From the NCBI GenBank assembly GCA_002690445.1, contig NZER01000497.1, positions 1-8,218 of the forward strand: a stretch of 8,218 bases of DNA, given 5' to 3'. Below, piece by piece: positions 1-5,773 of the stretch; the first letter of the stretch is position 1, and each line of letters begins with the position of its first letter. Position numbers and translations under genes: made by a program. The notes beneath the pieces are model-generated. The model worked only from the letters and a program-made list of their open reading frames with translations, ran no database searches and was not told the origin of the DNA. The stretch comes from Candidatus Pacearchaeota archaeon. GTDB taxonomy: Archaea; Nanoarchaeota; Nanoarchaeia; Pacearchaeales; GW2011-AR1.

Positions 1-414
1 AGAAAACATACTGACAGACCTATTATTTTTAGGTCGCATCCAATCACTCGTCCAGAAGATATACCTTGCGCCGGTTTTAAACCTCACTCTTTAAAGATAG
101 ATAATTTTGTTGTAAGTAGCTTTTCGACAATGAGCGTAGCCAAGGTGTTGGAGGATGCTTGGTGTTCCGTGACTAGGACTTCTAATGCTGGAGTGGACTC
201 TGTTTTAGAGGGAGTGCCTCTAATAACTCCAGACCCTATTTGCGTAGGTTATAATTTAGCATCTCACAGTGTAAAAGACATAGTAAAACCAGCAACGCCT
301 AACAGGGAACAGTTTTTTTATGACCTTGCTTACGCTCAATGGTCTATACCAGAAATAACACAGGGGTTAGCTTGGGAACATTTAAGACCTCATTGGAATA
401 AACATGAAAAATAA
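1..414 (+). CDS. Glycosyltransferase-like protein, C-terminal part (5' end outside window)
   Basis: The reading frame is open from base 1 to the TAA at 412-414, so the gene starts upstream and at least 137 residues are visible. The internal ATG at 130 is not the natural start, because coding sequence continues upstream without a stop. The segment TRTSNAGVDSVLEGVPLITP (from base 172) has the look of the donor-sugar-binding part of GT-B type glycosyltransferases and capsule-synthesis proteins, where a Ser-Asn/Gly-Ala-x-(V/E)-x-x-L-x-G-(I/V)-P motif is typical. The end (NREQFFYDLAYAQWSIPEI followed by an AWEHLRP-like tail) resembles C-termini of phage and bacterial glycan proteins of this kind. 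It probably transfers a sugar to a host surface glycan or a virion protein. The downstream methyltransferase and kdsA support a glycan role. Substrate and linkage are unknown. It overlaps the next small gene by 11 bases. Confidence 0.6.
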   Translation, partial: RKHTDRPIIFRSHPITRPEDIPCAGFKPHSLKIDNFVVSSFSTMSVAKVLEDAWCSVTRTSNAGVDSVLEGVPLITPDPICVGYNLASHSVKDIVKPATPNREQFFYDLAYAQWSIPEITQGLAWEHLRPHWNKHEK

Positions 415-577
415 AAATTCAAAACAAAAAATAAGAGAAGATATTTTGCTTGCAATGTATCGTAGCATTGGTAGAGCAAATAAACATTGGGTTAGCGGAA
501 ATAATTCCGGAGTTGTCGCAGAGAGATTTTATCAACAGAATTTGAGAAATAATTTTGATGAATTGGAGGAAAAATGA
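404..577 (+). CDS. Hypothetical 57-aa protein
   Basis: ATG at 404 opens a 57-codon frame ending in TGA at 575-577. The start overlaps the end of the glycosyltransferase-like gene by 11 bases, and the stop overlaps the next ATG in an ATGA arrangement (574-577), a classic sign of translational coupling. A weak TGGAA lies about six bases before the start. The product is polar, basic in its N-terminal third (MKNKNSKQKIRED) and acidic at the end (DELEEK), with no cysteine, signal peptide or membrane segment. I do not recognise a family. The case for a real gene rests on its snug fit between two coding genes and on the good ribosome binding site its last codons supply to the next gene. Confidence 0.55.
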   Translation: MKNKNSKQKIREDILLAMYRSIGRANKHWVSGNNSGVVAERFYQQNLRNNFDELEEK

Positions 578-1236
578 GAACCAGAGCAGAGACAACCTTT
601 ACGAAAGGTTTGCATAAAGCGAACCTAAATTTCAAAAAAAACGGCACTTGGTTAGAGTTTGGAGTATGTGGGGGCAGAAGTATGATGTGGATGGTGAAGT
701 TGATGAGGGAGTATTATCCTGATTCTAAATATATTGGTTTTGATTCTTGGATGGGCCTCCCCAAAGAAAGCGAAGGGGTTTGGCGTCCTGAAAGACACGC
801 TGAAGGACGCTTCTCTGTTTCAAAAGATGGAGTTATTAAGAGACTCGATGGTGCCGGATTAGTAAGTTGGAAAAAAAATTGGAAAGGTAAAAAGAGAGCT
901 ATACTAGACCCAAGGTTTCAATTTATAGATGGATTTTATGAAAATTCTCTAACCGAGAAAGTACAAAATAAGATAGATGATTTAGTATTTGTAAATATAG
1001 ATGTAGATATACATATCTCAACTGTACAAGCGCTAGAGTTCTTGCGGCCAATCTTCAGGGTAGGCGTAGTTATGTATTTTGACGATTGGAAAGACCGAAA
1101 AGATGATAAACAGAAGGGGAAATGGGGAGAGCATTTAGCATGGGAGCAGTTTATAGAAAAATATCCCGAAATAAAATACGAAACGGTTTTTAAGAACTCA
1201 AATAGACAGAGATGTATAGAAATACAAGGTATATAA
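574..1236 (+). CDS. TylF-like class I SAM-dependent methyltransferase
   Basis: This 220-residue protein has the class I methyltransferase layout. The glycine-rich SAM loop is LEFGVCGGRS (residues 28-36), followed by the acidic end of strand 2 in GFDSWMGLP (55-63). NIDVDIHIST (141-150) matches the I-D-x-D-x-x-x-S-T signature of the TylF/macrocin O-methyltransferase family, and YFDDW (168-172) supplies the Asp pair that binds the metal in that family. Members methylate sugar hydroxyls. Between a glycosyltransferase-like gene and kdsA, the likely substrate is a sugar of a surface glycan or its nucleotide-activated precursor (inference). The start at 574 is set by GGAGG at 565-569 with five-base spacing and by the ATGA overlap with the previous gene. 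It ends one base before the kdsA ATG. The length is near normal for the family, with a short N-terminus before the SAM loop. Confidence 0.8.
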   Translation: MRTRAETTFTKGLHKANLNFKKNGTWLEFGVCGGRSMMWMVKLMREYYPDSKYIGFDSWMGLPKESEGVWRPERHAEGRFSVSKDGVIKRLDGAGLVSWKKNWKGKKRAILDPRFQFIDGFYENSLTEKVQNKIDDLVFVNIDVDIHISTVQALEFLRPIFRVGVVMYFDDWKDRKDDKQKGKWGEHLAWEQFIEKYPEIKYETVFKNSNRQRCIEIQGI

Positions 1237-1237
1237 T

Positions 1238-2020
1238 ATGTTAATAATTGCTGGCCCATGTTCTATTGAAAATCGGGAGATTACCCTAGAAGTTGCAAAT
1301 AAGTTAAAAAAGCTTATAGTGCCTTGGACTCCAGTGAACCCGCCAAGTCAACCAACCCGCATTATATTCAAAGCGTCTTTTGATAAGGCTAATCGTTCTA
1401 GCATAGATTCTTGGAGAGGTGTCGGATTAAAAGAGGGGATGGAGATTTTACAAGAGGTGAAAGACGCGACAGGGTTACAAATAACAACAGATATACATGA
1501 GCCTTGGCAAGCAGATGAAGTTGCGAAAGTAGTAGATATTATACAAATCCCCGCTTTCCTTTGCCGTCAGACTGACTTGCTCCTAGCGGCAGCGGGTACA
1601 GGCAAGACTGTCACTGTTAAGAAGGGACAGTTCTTGAGTCCAGAAGCTATGGGCGAAGTCGTAAATAAGTTAAAAGCGGGAGGATGTGATGATATTTATC
1701 TCATGGAACGAGGCACGTTTTTCGGATACGGGCGACTTGTGAATGATATGACGGCTCTTTTGATTATGAAAGACTTGGGAGTGCCTGTTATTTTTGACGC
1801 AACTCATAGCGTACAGCGTCCGTTGAGTGAAGGCAAAAGCACTGGAGGAAATAGAGAGTATGTAGAACCACTTGCTAAAGCCGCAACAGCGATAGGCGTC
1901 GATGGTTTATTTTTTGAAGTGCATCCTAATCCTGACAAGGCTTTGAGTGACGGAGCAAATACAGTAAGGTTGAGTGACTTTGAGAATATGTTGCGGAGGG
2001 TACTAAAGCATGATGAATGA
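1238..2020 (+). CDS. kdsA: 3-deoxy-8-phosphooctulonate (KDO-8-P) synthase, metal-dependent type
   Basis: The enzyme condenses phosphoenolpyruvate with D-arabinose 5-phosphate to give KDO-8-phosphate, the precursor of Kdo in lipopolysaccharide and some capsules. The 260-residue protein is nearly full length compared with bacterial KdsA (about 265-285). Hallmarks run in order: AGPCSIE (5-11), FKASFDKANRSS (44-55), TDIHEPWQA (84-92), IPAFLCRQTDLL (104-115), VKKGQFLSP (127-135), FDATHSVQ (186-193) and FEVHPNPDKALSDG (226-239). Cys8, His190, Glu227 and Asp238 match the four metal ligands known from the Aquifex-type enzyme; the E. coli-type enzyme has Asn in place of the Cys. It is therefore predicted to need a divalent metal. 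AAGG at 1226-1229 lies eight bases before the ATG. The gene overlaps the next one by 11 bases. A viral copy could raise Kdo supply or feed a phage-directed glycan change (inference). Confidence 0.93.
   Translation: MLIIAGPCSIENREITLEVANKLKKLIVPWTPVNPPSQPTRIIFKASFDKANRSSIDSWRGVGLKEGMEILQEVKDATGLQITTDIHEPWQADEVAKVVDIIQIPAFLCRQTDLLLAAAGTGKTVTVKKGQFLSPEAMGEVVNKLKAGGCDDIYLMERGTFFGYGRLVNDMTALLIMKDLGVPVIFDATHSVQRPLSEGKSTGGNREYVEPLAKAATAIGVDGLFFEVHPNPDKALSDGANTVRLSDFENMLRRVLKHDE
1995..2000 (+). promoter_or_regulatory. Ribosome binding site for the gene starting at 2010
   Basis: GGAGGG inside the end of kdsA lies nine bases before ATG 2010 and twelve before the adjacent ATG 2013. The spacing favours 2010 as the start of the next gene and implies translation coupled to kdsA. 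Confidence 0.65.
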
Positions 2021-2984
2021 AAAGACTTTAATTGTTCATCATTTTCATAAACAAAATGATAACACAGACTTCTTTGCAAGAAATGCTTTTTCTGATAGCC
2101 CAAATATAGATTATATCTTTACAATAAATGACCCCACTTTTGAAAATGAGAATTATTTGAAGTTGGAAGCGGAGTACCCAAATAAACTAAAGATTATGCG
2201 TAGAAGAAACTCCGCGTGCGATTATGGTGGATACGGTTACGCACTTTTTAATAGCGATTGGAAAAAATACGATTATTTTATTTTTATTAATTCTTCATGC
2301 AGGGGGCCGTTTCTTCCCTCATATTGGCCCCAGAATAAGCACTGGTCTGAAGCGTTTACAGATAAAATAAACAATGAAGTAAAACTCGTAGGCCCAGAGA
2401 TATACCTTAATTACCGAGCGGGCGAAGGATGCGATTATGGGGGAGCTTTTCTAGGAGGTTATTGTTTTGCAACGGATAAAGTGGGCGTAGAAATAGGGAT
2501 AAAGAAGGGAATCTTTAAACCTAATCTTAAAATGAGCCGTTCACAAGTGGTGTATAAGTGCGAAGTTGGATTTTCCACATACATAATGAGAGCGGGATAT
2601 AATATAGCCGCACTGACCACTCACTCTCAAGGTATAGACTTTAGGAAAGGATGCGAGGCTTGCAAAAAAATATGGGAGCGAAGGATACACCTTTATCTTG
2701 ATAAGCGTTGTAAATCACGCGCTGCTTCAACGTGGAAGTTACTGAATGAGAAAGGGAAAGAAAGGTCAAATCCTTGTCCTCTCGATTGGGAACCCGCACT
2801 CGCACATAGTCAGTGTTTAGAGCAATACGCTCACCCCTATGAACTAATCTTTTCAAAAGCACCTCCACACATCAACAAAGGCGATAAGGAACGCGCTAAA
2901 CTGAAGCAGCCAAAAATTGGCGAAATTGGTATGCTCGATACAAGAGGTACTTTTAGCGATTGGCATGACAAAAGGTGTAAATAA
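2010..2984 (+). CDS. Putative glycosyltransferase-like / glycan-associated protein
   Basis: This 324-residue soluble protein has no signal peptide or membrane segment. YDYFIFINSSCRGPFLPSYW (87-106), then HWSEAF (111-116) and VKLVGPEI (124-131), recall a group of glycosyltransferase-like and rhamnan-synthesis-F-like proteins. These carry a 'F-(I/L)-N-S-S-x-R-G-P-F' stretch and usually end with a 'HP(Y/F)E-(L/V)-I/V-F-x-K' segment, seen here as HPYELIFSKA (275-284). CDYGG occurs twice, at 70-74 and 141-145. The C-terminal half is rich in cysteine (11 in the whole protein), including CEAC at 215-218. From memory only, I assign it to carbohydrate transfer with modest confidence; the position after kdsA fits. 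The start at 2010 is chosen by the Shine-Dalgarno sequence within kdsA. The 3' end overlaps the next gene by about 20 bases. Confidence 0.5.
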   Translation: MMNEKTLIVHHFHKQNDNTDFFARNAFSDSPNIDYIFTINDPTFENENYLKLEAEYPNKLKIMRRRNSACDYGGYGYALFNSDWKKYDYFIFINSSCRGPFLPSYWPQNKHWSEAFTDKINNEVKLVGPEIYLNYRAGEGCDYGGAFLGGYCFATDKVGVEIGIKKGIFKPNLKMSRSQVVYKCEVGFSTYIMRAGYNIAALTTHSQGIDFRKGCEACKKIWERRIHLYLDKRCKSRAASTWKLLNEKGKERSNPCPLDWEPALAHSQCLEQYAHPYELIFSKAPPHINKGDKERAKLKQPKIGEIGMLDTRGTFSDWHDKRCK

Positions 2985-3351
2985 TAGCAATGTCATGTTG
3001 CTTGCAGAAATAATTAGGCCAAATAAAGTAAAAGAATGGCACGAAAGAGGATACATCGGACTAGCTGATGAGATTTCTTGTGATGAATGTAAGTTGAGTT
3101 ATAGCGTCCAAGATTATCATACTCTTATGGACGCACAGAAGTTAGCTTACTTCTTCTTTACCGAGCCTAACAGCATGGGGTTATTCCTGCTCTGTCATGG
3201 ATGTCTTTTTAAAAAAATTAAAAAAATTTCTGGCGACGAACTTGTAGACTTAATCATTATGGATGAAGGCCATGAATATAAATGTAAGTTTTATCCAGAG
3301 GACGGAGAACCCGACAATCCTTTATTTGGGGAAAGTACACCCGAATGGTAA
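2965..3351 (+). CDS. Small protein with two CxxC pairs, possible zinc ribbon
   Basis: The frame is open from a TTG at 2917, but that would mean a 68-base overlap with no ribosome binding site. I prefer ATG 2965 (128 aa, 20-base overlap). ATG 2995 (118 aa) is also possible, and no start has a well-placed Shine-Dalgarno. CDEC at residues 39-42 and CHGC at 77-80 are spaced like the two knuckles of a zinc ribbon, so zinc binding is inferred. The end is strongly acidic (EDGEPDNPLFGES). There is no membrane segment. I do not recognise a family. Two AAAAAAATT runs occur at 3211-3228, encoding a lysine-rich stretch after the second CxxC. The gene closes the glycan-side block: its stop is seven bases before the -35 box of the next promoter. 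Confidence 0.6.
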   Translation: MTKGVNNSNVMLLAEIIRPNKVKEWHERGYIGLADEISCDECKLSYSVQDYHTLMDAQKLAYFFFTEPNSMGLFLLCHGCLFKKIKKISGDELVDLIIMDEGHEYKCKFYPEDGEPDNPLFGESTPEW

Positions 3352-3358
3352 TTTTAGC

Positions 3359-3386
3359 TTGACTTCATTTTAACTCTCTGTATAAT
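3359..3386 (+). promoter_or_regulatory. Sigma70-type promoter for glycosylase copy 1, leaderless geometry
   Basis: The -35 box TTGACT (3359-3364) and a perfect -10 box TATAAT (3381-3386) are separated by 16 bases. The ATG at 3394 begins eight bases after the -10 box, which is where transcription normally starts. The transcript should therefore begin at or next to the start codon. Confidence 0.8.
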
Positions 3387-3393
3387 GGGAGTC

Positions 3394-4140
3394 ATGCAAG
3401 CACAACTAGACTTCATCGGAACCCCGAAGATAGAGAGGGAACCAAAACAATTTAATTTGTGGGATAGTAAGTGGAAGCCCACGAAACTTCAACGTGATAT
3501 TGATTTTGCCAAGGTTGATAACCTTTTCAATTCATTCGATTCGGAAGAAACAGAACGCTACAAAAACTATTGGGAAAGCGTAAAGCCGAAGAATGATACG
3601 GAAATGTTCCAGCGTTGGCTTTTTGCATTTGTGTCCGTCCATACAGGTTGGGAAGCTAACGTGAGAGGCTACGAAGCTCTCAAGGATTGGACTAAATGGG
3701 TAAACCGTGATGATGAGCTTGAACGACTGCTCGTAGAGAGTCGAGTGGGCTTGCATAAAAATCGTACAAGATTTATCTCACGGTTTGCTCATAAATTTTG
3801 GAGTGACCCAGATTGGTATAAATACCAAGAAGGTAACTGGCAAACATTCCGCGACAGGCTCGTAAAGAATATACTTGGCCTTGGGATTGCCAAGGTGTCG
3901 TTTGCCCTTGAGATGATTTATCCTAATCATGCGGAAGTAACCTGTATGGATACTCATTTGTTTCAAGCGTATGGCTTGAGCCAAACCAAGGACGCTCGCC
4001 GCTACAAAGAGATTGAGAATTATTGGTTAGGTATGTGTGCCATGTGGAATGTGCCGTCTACGATTGCTCGCGCAATCTATTGGGATAGGAAGCAAGACAA
4101 GACTGATAGCAGATATTGGAGCTATGTATTGGAGGACTAA
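3394..4140 (+). CDS. Putative HhH-GPD-like DNA glycosylase/AP lyase, copy 1
   Basis: This is a 248-residue, largely helical protein. LGLGIAKVSFALEMIYP (161-177) fits the helix-hairpin-helix of endonuclease III/OGG1-type glycosylases (L-x-G-(I/V)-G-x-K). Nine residues on, CMDTH (184-188) fits their (V)DTH motif with the catalytic Asp (D186). K167 could be the lyase lysine. The family excises damaged or unusual bases, and members with the lysine also cut the abasic site. The four-Cys iron-sulphur motif of endonuclease III is absent. An ATG at 3385 lies inside the -10 box, so ATG 3394 is the likely start; its N-terminus (QLDFIGTP) also matches copy 2 best. Residues 43-248 are about 78% identical to the gene at 7424 without gaps. 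The last codons (LED-stop) contain GGAGG, which serves the next gene. The substrate is unknown, and a structural relative without glycosylase activity is possible. Confidence 0.62.
   Translation: MQAQLDFIGTPKIEREPKQFNLWDSKWKPTKLQRDIDFAKVDNLFNSFDSEETERYKNYWESVKPKNDTEMFQRWLFAFVSVHTGWEANVRGYEALKDWTKWVNRDDELERLLVESRVGLHKNRTRFISRFAHKFWSDPDWYKYQEGNWQTFRDRLVKNILGLGIAKVSFALEMIYPNHAEVTCMDTHLFQAYGLSQTKDARRYKEIENYWLGMCAMWNVPSTIARAIYWDRKQDKTDSRYWSYVLED
4131..4135 (+). promoter_or_regulatory. Shine-Dalgarno embedded in the C-terminal codons of copy 1
   Basis: GGAGG lies within TTG-GAG-GAC-TAA and is twelve bases before ATG 4148, slightly longer than ideal. Near-identical TGGAGGAYTAA strings end the genes at 4282 and 8212. 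Confidence 0.5.
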
Positions 4141-4147
4141 AATTTTT

Positions 4148-4282
4148 ATGACTAAAGAAGAAACCAGAGAACAAATCCAAGAGGACATCATCTGCTATGT
4201 AGAAGCTGCTGGAGGTTATGAGGAAAACGCGAATGCCCTCTGTCAAATCGTAGTAGACAATTTTAAGAAGATGGAGGATTAA
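4148..4282 (+). CDS. Acidic 44-aa hypothetical protein
   Basis: ATG 4148 opens a 44-codon frame ending in TAA at 4280-4282. The frame runs upstream to 4037, but that part lies inside the glycosylase gene and has no ribosome binding site; the GGAGG at 4131-4135 supports 4148. The protein (MTKEETREQIQED at the start, FKKMED at the end) is acidic, probably helical, and has two cysteines (16 and 32) but no membrane segment. I do not recognise it. Its own last codons hold another GGAGG for the following gene, which supports a coupled series of microproteins. Small acidic phage proteins can act as inhibitors or DNA mimics, but nothing here shows that. Confidence 0.6.
   Translation: MTKEETREQIQEDIICYVEAAGGYEENANALCQIVVDNFKKMED
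4273..4277 (+). promoter_or_regulatory. Shine-Dalgarno embedded at the end of the 44-aa gene
   Basis: GGAGG within ATG-GAG-GAT-TAA lies seven bases before ATG 4285. It is the strongest evidence that the 41-codon frame downstream is translated. Confidence 0.65.
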
Positions 4283-4284
4283 GA

Positions 4285-4410
4285 ATGTTATTTAGATACG
4301 AACACGCCGCCCGAACTTGGGCATACCAACAGAAACAGTGGTATGGCAGAACAGTCAAAGTAATTGAGATTAAAGAAACTCCAGAAGGAGCAAGATGGAA
4401 AGTATTATGA
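4285..4410 (+). CDS. Basic 41-aa hypothetical protein
   Basis: ATG 4285 follows an excellent GGAGG at seven-base spacing. The 41-codon frame stops at TGA 4408-4410, which overlaps the next ATG (4407) in an ATGA junction. The product is basic and rich in aromatic residues (three Trp, three Tyr and one Phe in 41 residues), with a possible beta stretch GRTVKVIEIKE at 21-31 followed by GARWKVL at the end. That would suit a small beta-sheet fold, perhaps one that binds nucleic acid or protein; this is inference only. No known family is recognised. It is too short for most gene callers, but tight coupling on both sides argues for translation. Confidence 0.6.
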   Translation: MLFRYEHAARTWAYQQKQWYGRTVKVIEIKETPEGARWKVL

Positions 4411-4523
4411 GAGAACCAGACGGAAGTATGTTTATTATTGGAACCTTAATTGTTTGCGCTATTGTTGTGGCAGCAATAGGGTTTGGCTACGAGGCTTATT
4501 TAGCATGGTACATTAGGAATTAA
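4407..4523 (+). CDS. 38-aa single-pass membrane microprotein
   Basis: ATG 4407 overlaps the preceding stop (ATGA), and a GGAAAG lies about five bases upstream. The 38-codon frame ends at TAA 4521-4523. After a short charged head (MREPDGS), residues 8-27 form one uninterrupted hydrophobic stretch rich in Ile, Val and Ala, followed by GYEAYLAWYIRN. The protein should span the inner membrane once. Tiny phage membrane proteins are often involved in superinfection exclusion, membrane-potential effects or lysis control, but the sequence does not say which. It lies between the first glycosylase and the ligase, so it is probably expressed with them. Confidence 0.6.
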   Translation: MREPDGSMFIIGTLIVCAIVVAAIGFGYEAYLAWYIRN

Positions 4524-4536
4524 ATTAATTAAAATT

Positions 4537-5736
4537 ATGAAGTTAGATACACTATACAAAAAAACCGCTACGGGGGCAATCCAGCAATGGCAAATCGTCA
4601 TTGACGGTGATAAATACCGCACTATATCCGGTCAAACTCACGGCAAGAAAATCCAGAACAACTGGACTACCTGTAAGCCAAAAAATGTTGGCAAGAAAAA
4701 CGCTACTACTGGCGAAGAACAGGCAATCAAAGAAGCAGAGGCGAAGCACAAGAAAAAGCTGGAGGCTGGATACCACTTGAATCTGAAGAATATCAGTAAG
4801 AAGCGTTTCTATGAGCCTATGCTTGCACAGGATTTCAAAAACAAGAACCGACAGAAGGAGGTAATGGATGGGCTTGAATCGGAGTCAGCAGTAGGTGATG
4901 CTGTATTCTCTCAACCCAAGCTAGATGGCATACGTTGTATCGCTATGCGTGAGGGATTGTTTACTCGCACGGGTAAGGAGATTACTGCCGTGCCTCACAT
5001 CCACGAAGCACTAAAGCCTCTCTTTGAGAAGTATCCTAATGCTGTTCTTGACGGTGAATTGTATAATCATGCTTACAAAGATGATTTCAACAAAATCATT
5101 CACCTCGTTCGTAAGCAGAATCTTACTGATGAGCATTTAGAGGAAAGCAAGAAAATGATTCAGTATCATATTTATGATGCACCAGTAATAGGTAAGCATA
5201 ATCCATTCCGTAAAGGTGGATGCTATACGGAGAAAGATTATTTTTCAGATAGGCTTTCTGTATTGGAGGCCCAATTTCATTATTTAGAATTAGACAACTT
5301 GAATACCAAGTATGATGATTCACTTGTTATAGTAGAGACTATCGAAATTCACGGTAGAGAGCAACTAGACCGCTGCTATGAAGATTATGTAGAAGCGGGA
5401 TACGAAGGGCAAATGATTAGGCTCGATGGGCCTTACGAGAATAAACGCTCACCAAGACTGCTCAAGCGTAAAGAGTTTATGGACAGGGAATATAAAATTC
5501 TTGGATACGAAGAAGGAGAAGGCAATAGGGCTGGAACTATTAAACACTTCAAATTTGAAAATGAATACGGTAAAGGATTTCACTCCAACGTAAAAGGCTC
5601 ATTTGAATATCTGGCAGAGTTGCTAGAGAAAGCAGATGAATTAATAGGCAAGGATGCAACGGTTAAGTTTTTTAACCTCACGCCTGACGGTGTGCCGCGC
5701 TTCCCCTATGTCATCGCAATTAGAGACTATGAATAA
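4537..5736 (+). CDS. ATP-dependent DNA ligase with WGR-like N-terminal region
   Basis: The enzyme seals 3'-OH/5'-phosphate nicks in duplex DNA through a lysyl-AMP intermediate. The 399-residue protein shows the nucleotidyltransferase motifs in order: KLDGIR (128-133, adenylated K128), FTRTGKEI (142-149), VLDGELY (170-176), YHIYDAP (210-216), EGQMIR (290-295) and LLKRKEF (308-314). A C-terminal OB-fold-like region spans about 316-399. PMLAQDF (94-100) is the usual lead-in to the adenylation domain. Residues 1-80 (LYKKTATGAIQQWQI, YRTISGQ, EEQAIKEAEAKHKKKLEAGY) resemble the WGR-like extension of some phage ligases. No clear Shine-Dalgarno precedes ATG 4537; an AGGA lies 18 bases away, so expression may rely on coupling or an AT-rich leader. 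Flanking glycosylase copies suggest it closes gaps after base excision, although replication or Okazaki joining is an equally normal phage role. Confidence 0.93.
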   Translation: MKLDTLYKKTATGAIQQWQIVIDGDKYRTISGQTHGKKIQNNWTTCKPKNVGKKNATTGEEQAIKEAEAKHKKKLEAGYHLNLKNISKKRFYEPMLAQDFKNKNRQKEVMDGLESESAVGDAVFSQPKLDGIRCIAMREGLFTRTGKEITAVPHIHEALKPLFEKYPNAVLDGELYNHAYKDDFNKIIHLVRKQNLTDEHLEESKKMIQYHIYDAPVIGKHNPFRKGGCYTEKDYFSDRLSVLEAQFHYLELDNLNTKYDDSLVIVETIEIHGREQLDRCYEDYVEAGYEGQMIRLDGPYENKRSPRLLKRKEFMDREYKILGYEEGEGNRAGTIKHFKFENEYGKGFHSNVKGSFEYLAELLEKADELIGKDATVKFFNLTPDGVPRFPYVIAIRDYE

Positions 5737-5773
5737 AAGTTAAAATTAATATTAATAAATAAAGGAGACACTT

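Noticed and set aside
3211..3228. Programmed frameshift at two A7 runs in the CxxC gene.
   Set aside because: The zero frame reads through to a sensible end, the codon phase does not fit an X-XXY-YYZ heptamer, and no downstream stem or alternative long frame is apparent.
3358..3368. Shared 11-mer CTTGACTTCAT in promoter 1 (3358-3368) and in the coding start of copy 2 (7434-7444), considered as a recombination scar.
   Set aside because: It is short, in AT-rich sequence, and lacks flanking similarity. The copy 2 instance simply encodes Leu-Asp-Phe-Ile, which copy 1 also encodes with different codons.
3385..3393. ATG 3385 as the start of glycosylase copy 1.
   Set aside because: It lies within the -10 box TATAAT, so it would be upstream of the transcript. 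The nine-base extension (Met-Gly-Val) is also missing from copy 2.
3961..4140. Recent gene conversion between the 3' ends of the two glycosylase genes, suggested by about 86% DNA identity over the last 180 bases.
   Set aside because: Most differences there are synonymous third-position changes, so the protein similarity is better explained by purifying selection after an older duplication. A conversion tract would show runs of complete identity.
5737..5773. T4-like late promoter (TATAAATA-type) in the AT-rich spacer before the 5774 gene.
   Set aside because: Only the partial string TAATAAATA is present, in a stretch made almost wholly of A and T, so the match is not meaningful. The similar spacers at 4524-4536 and 7247-7263 are no better.
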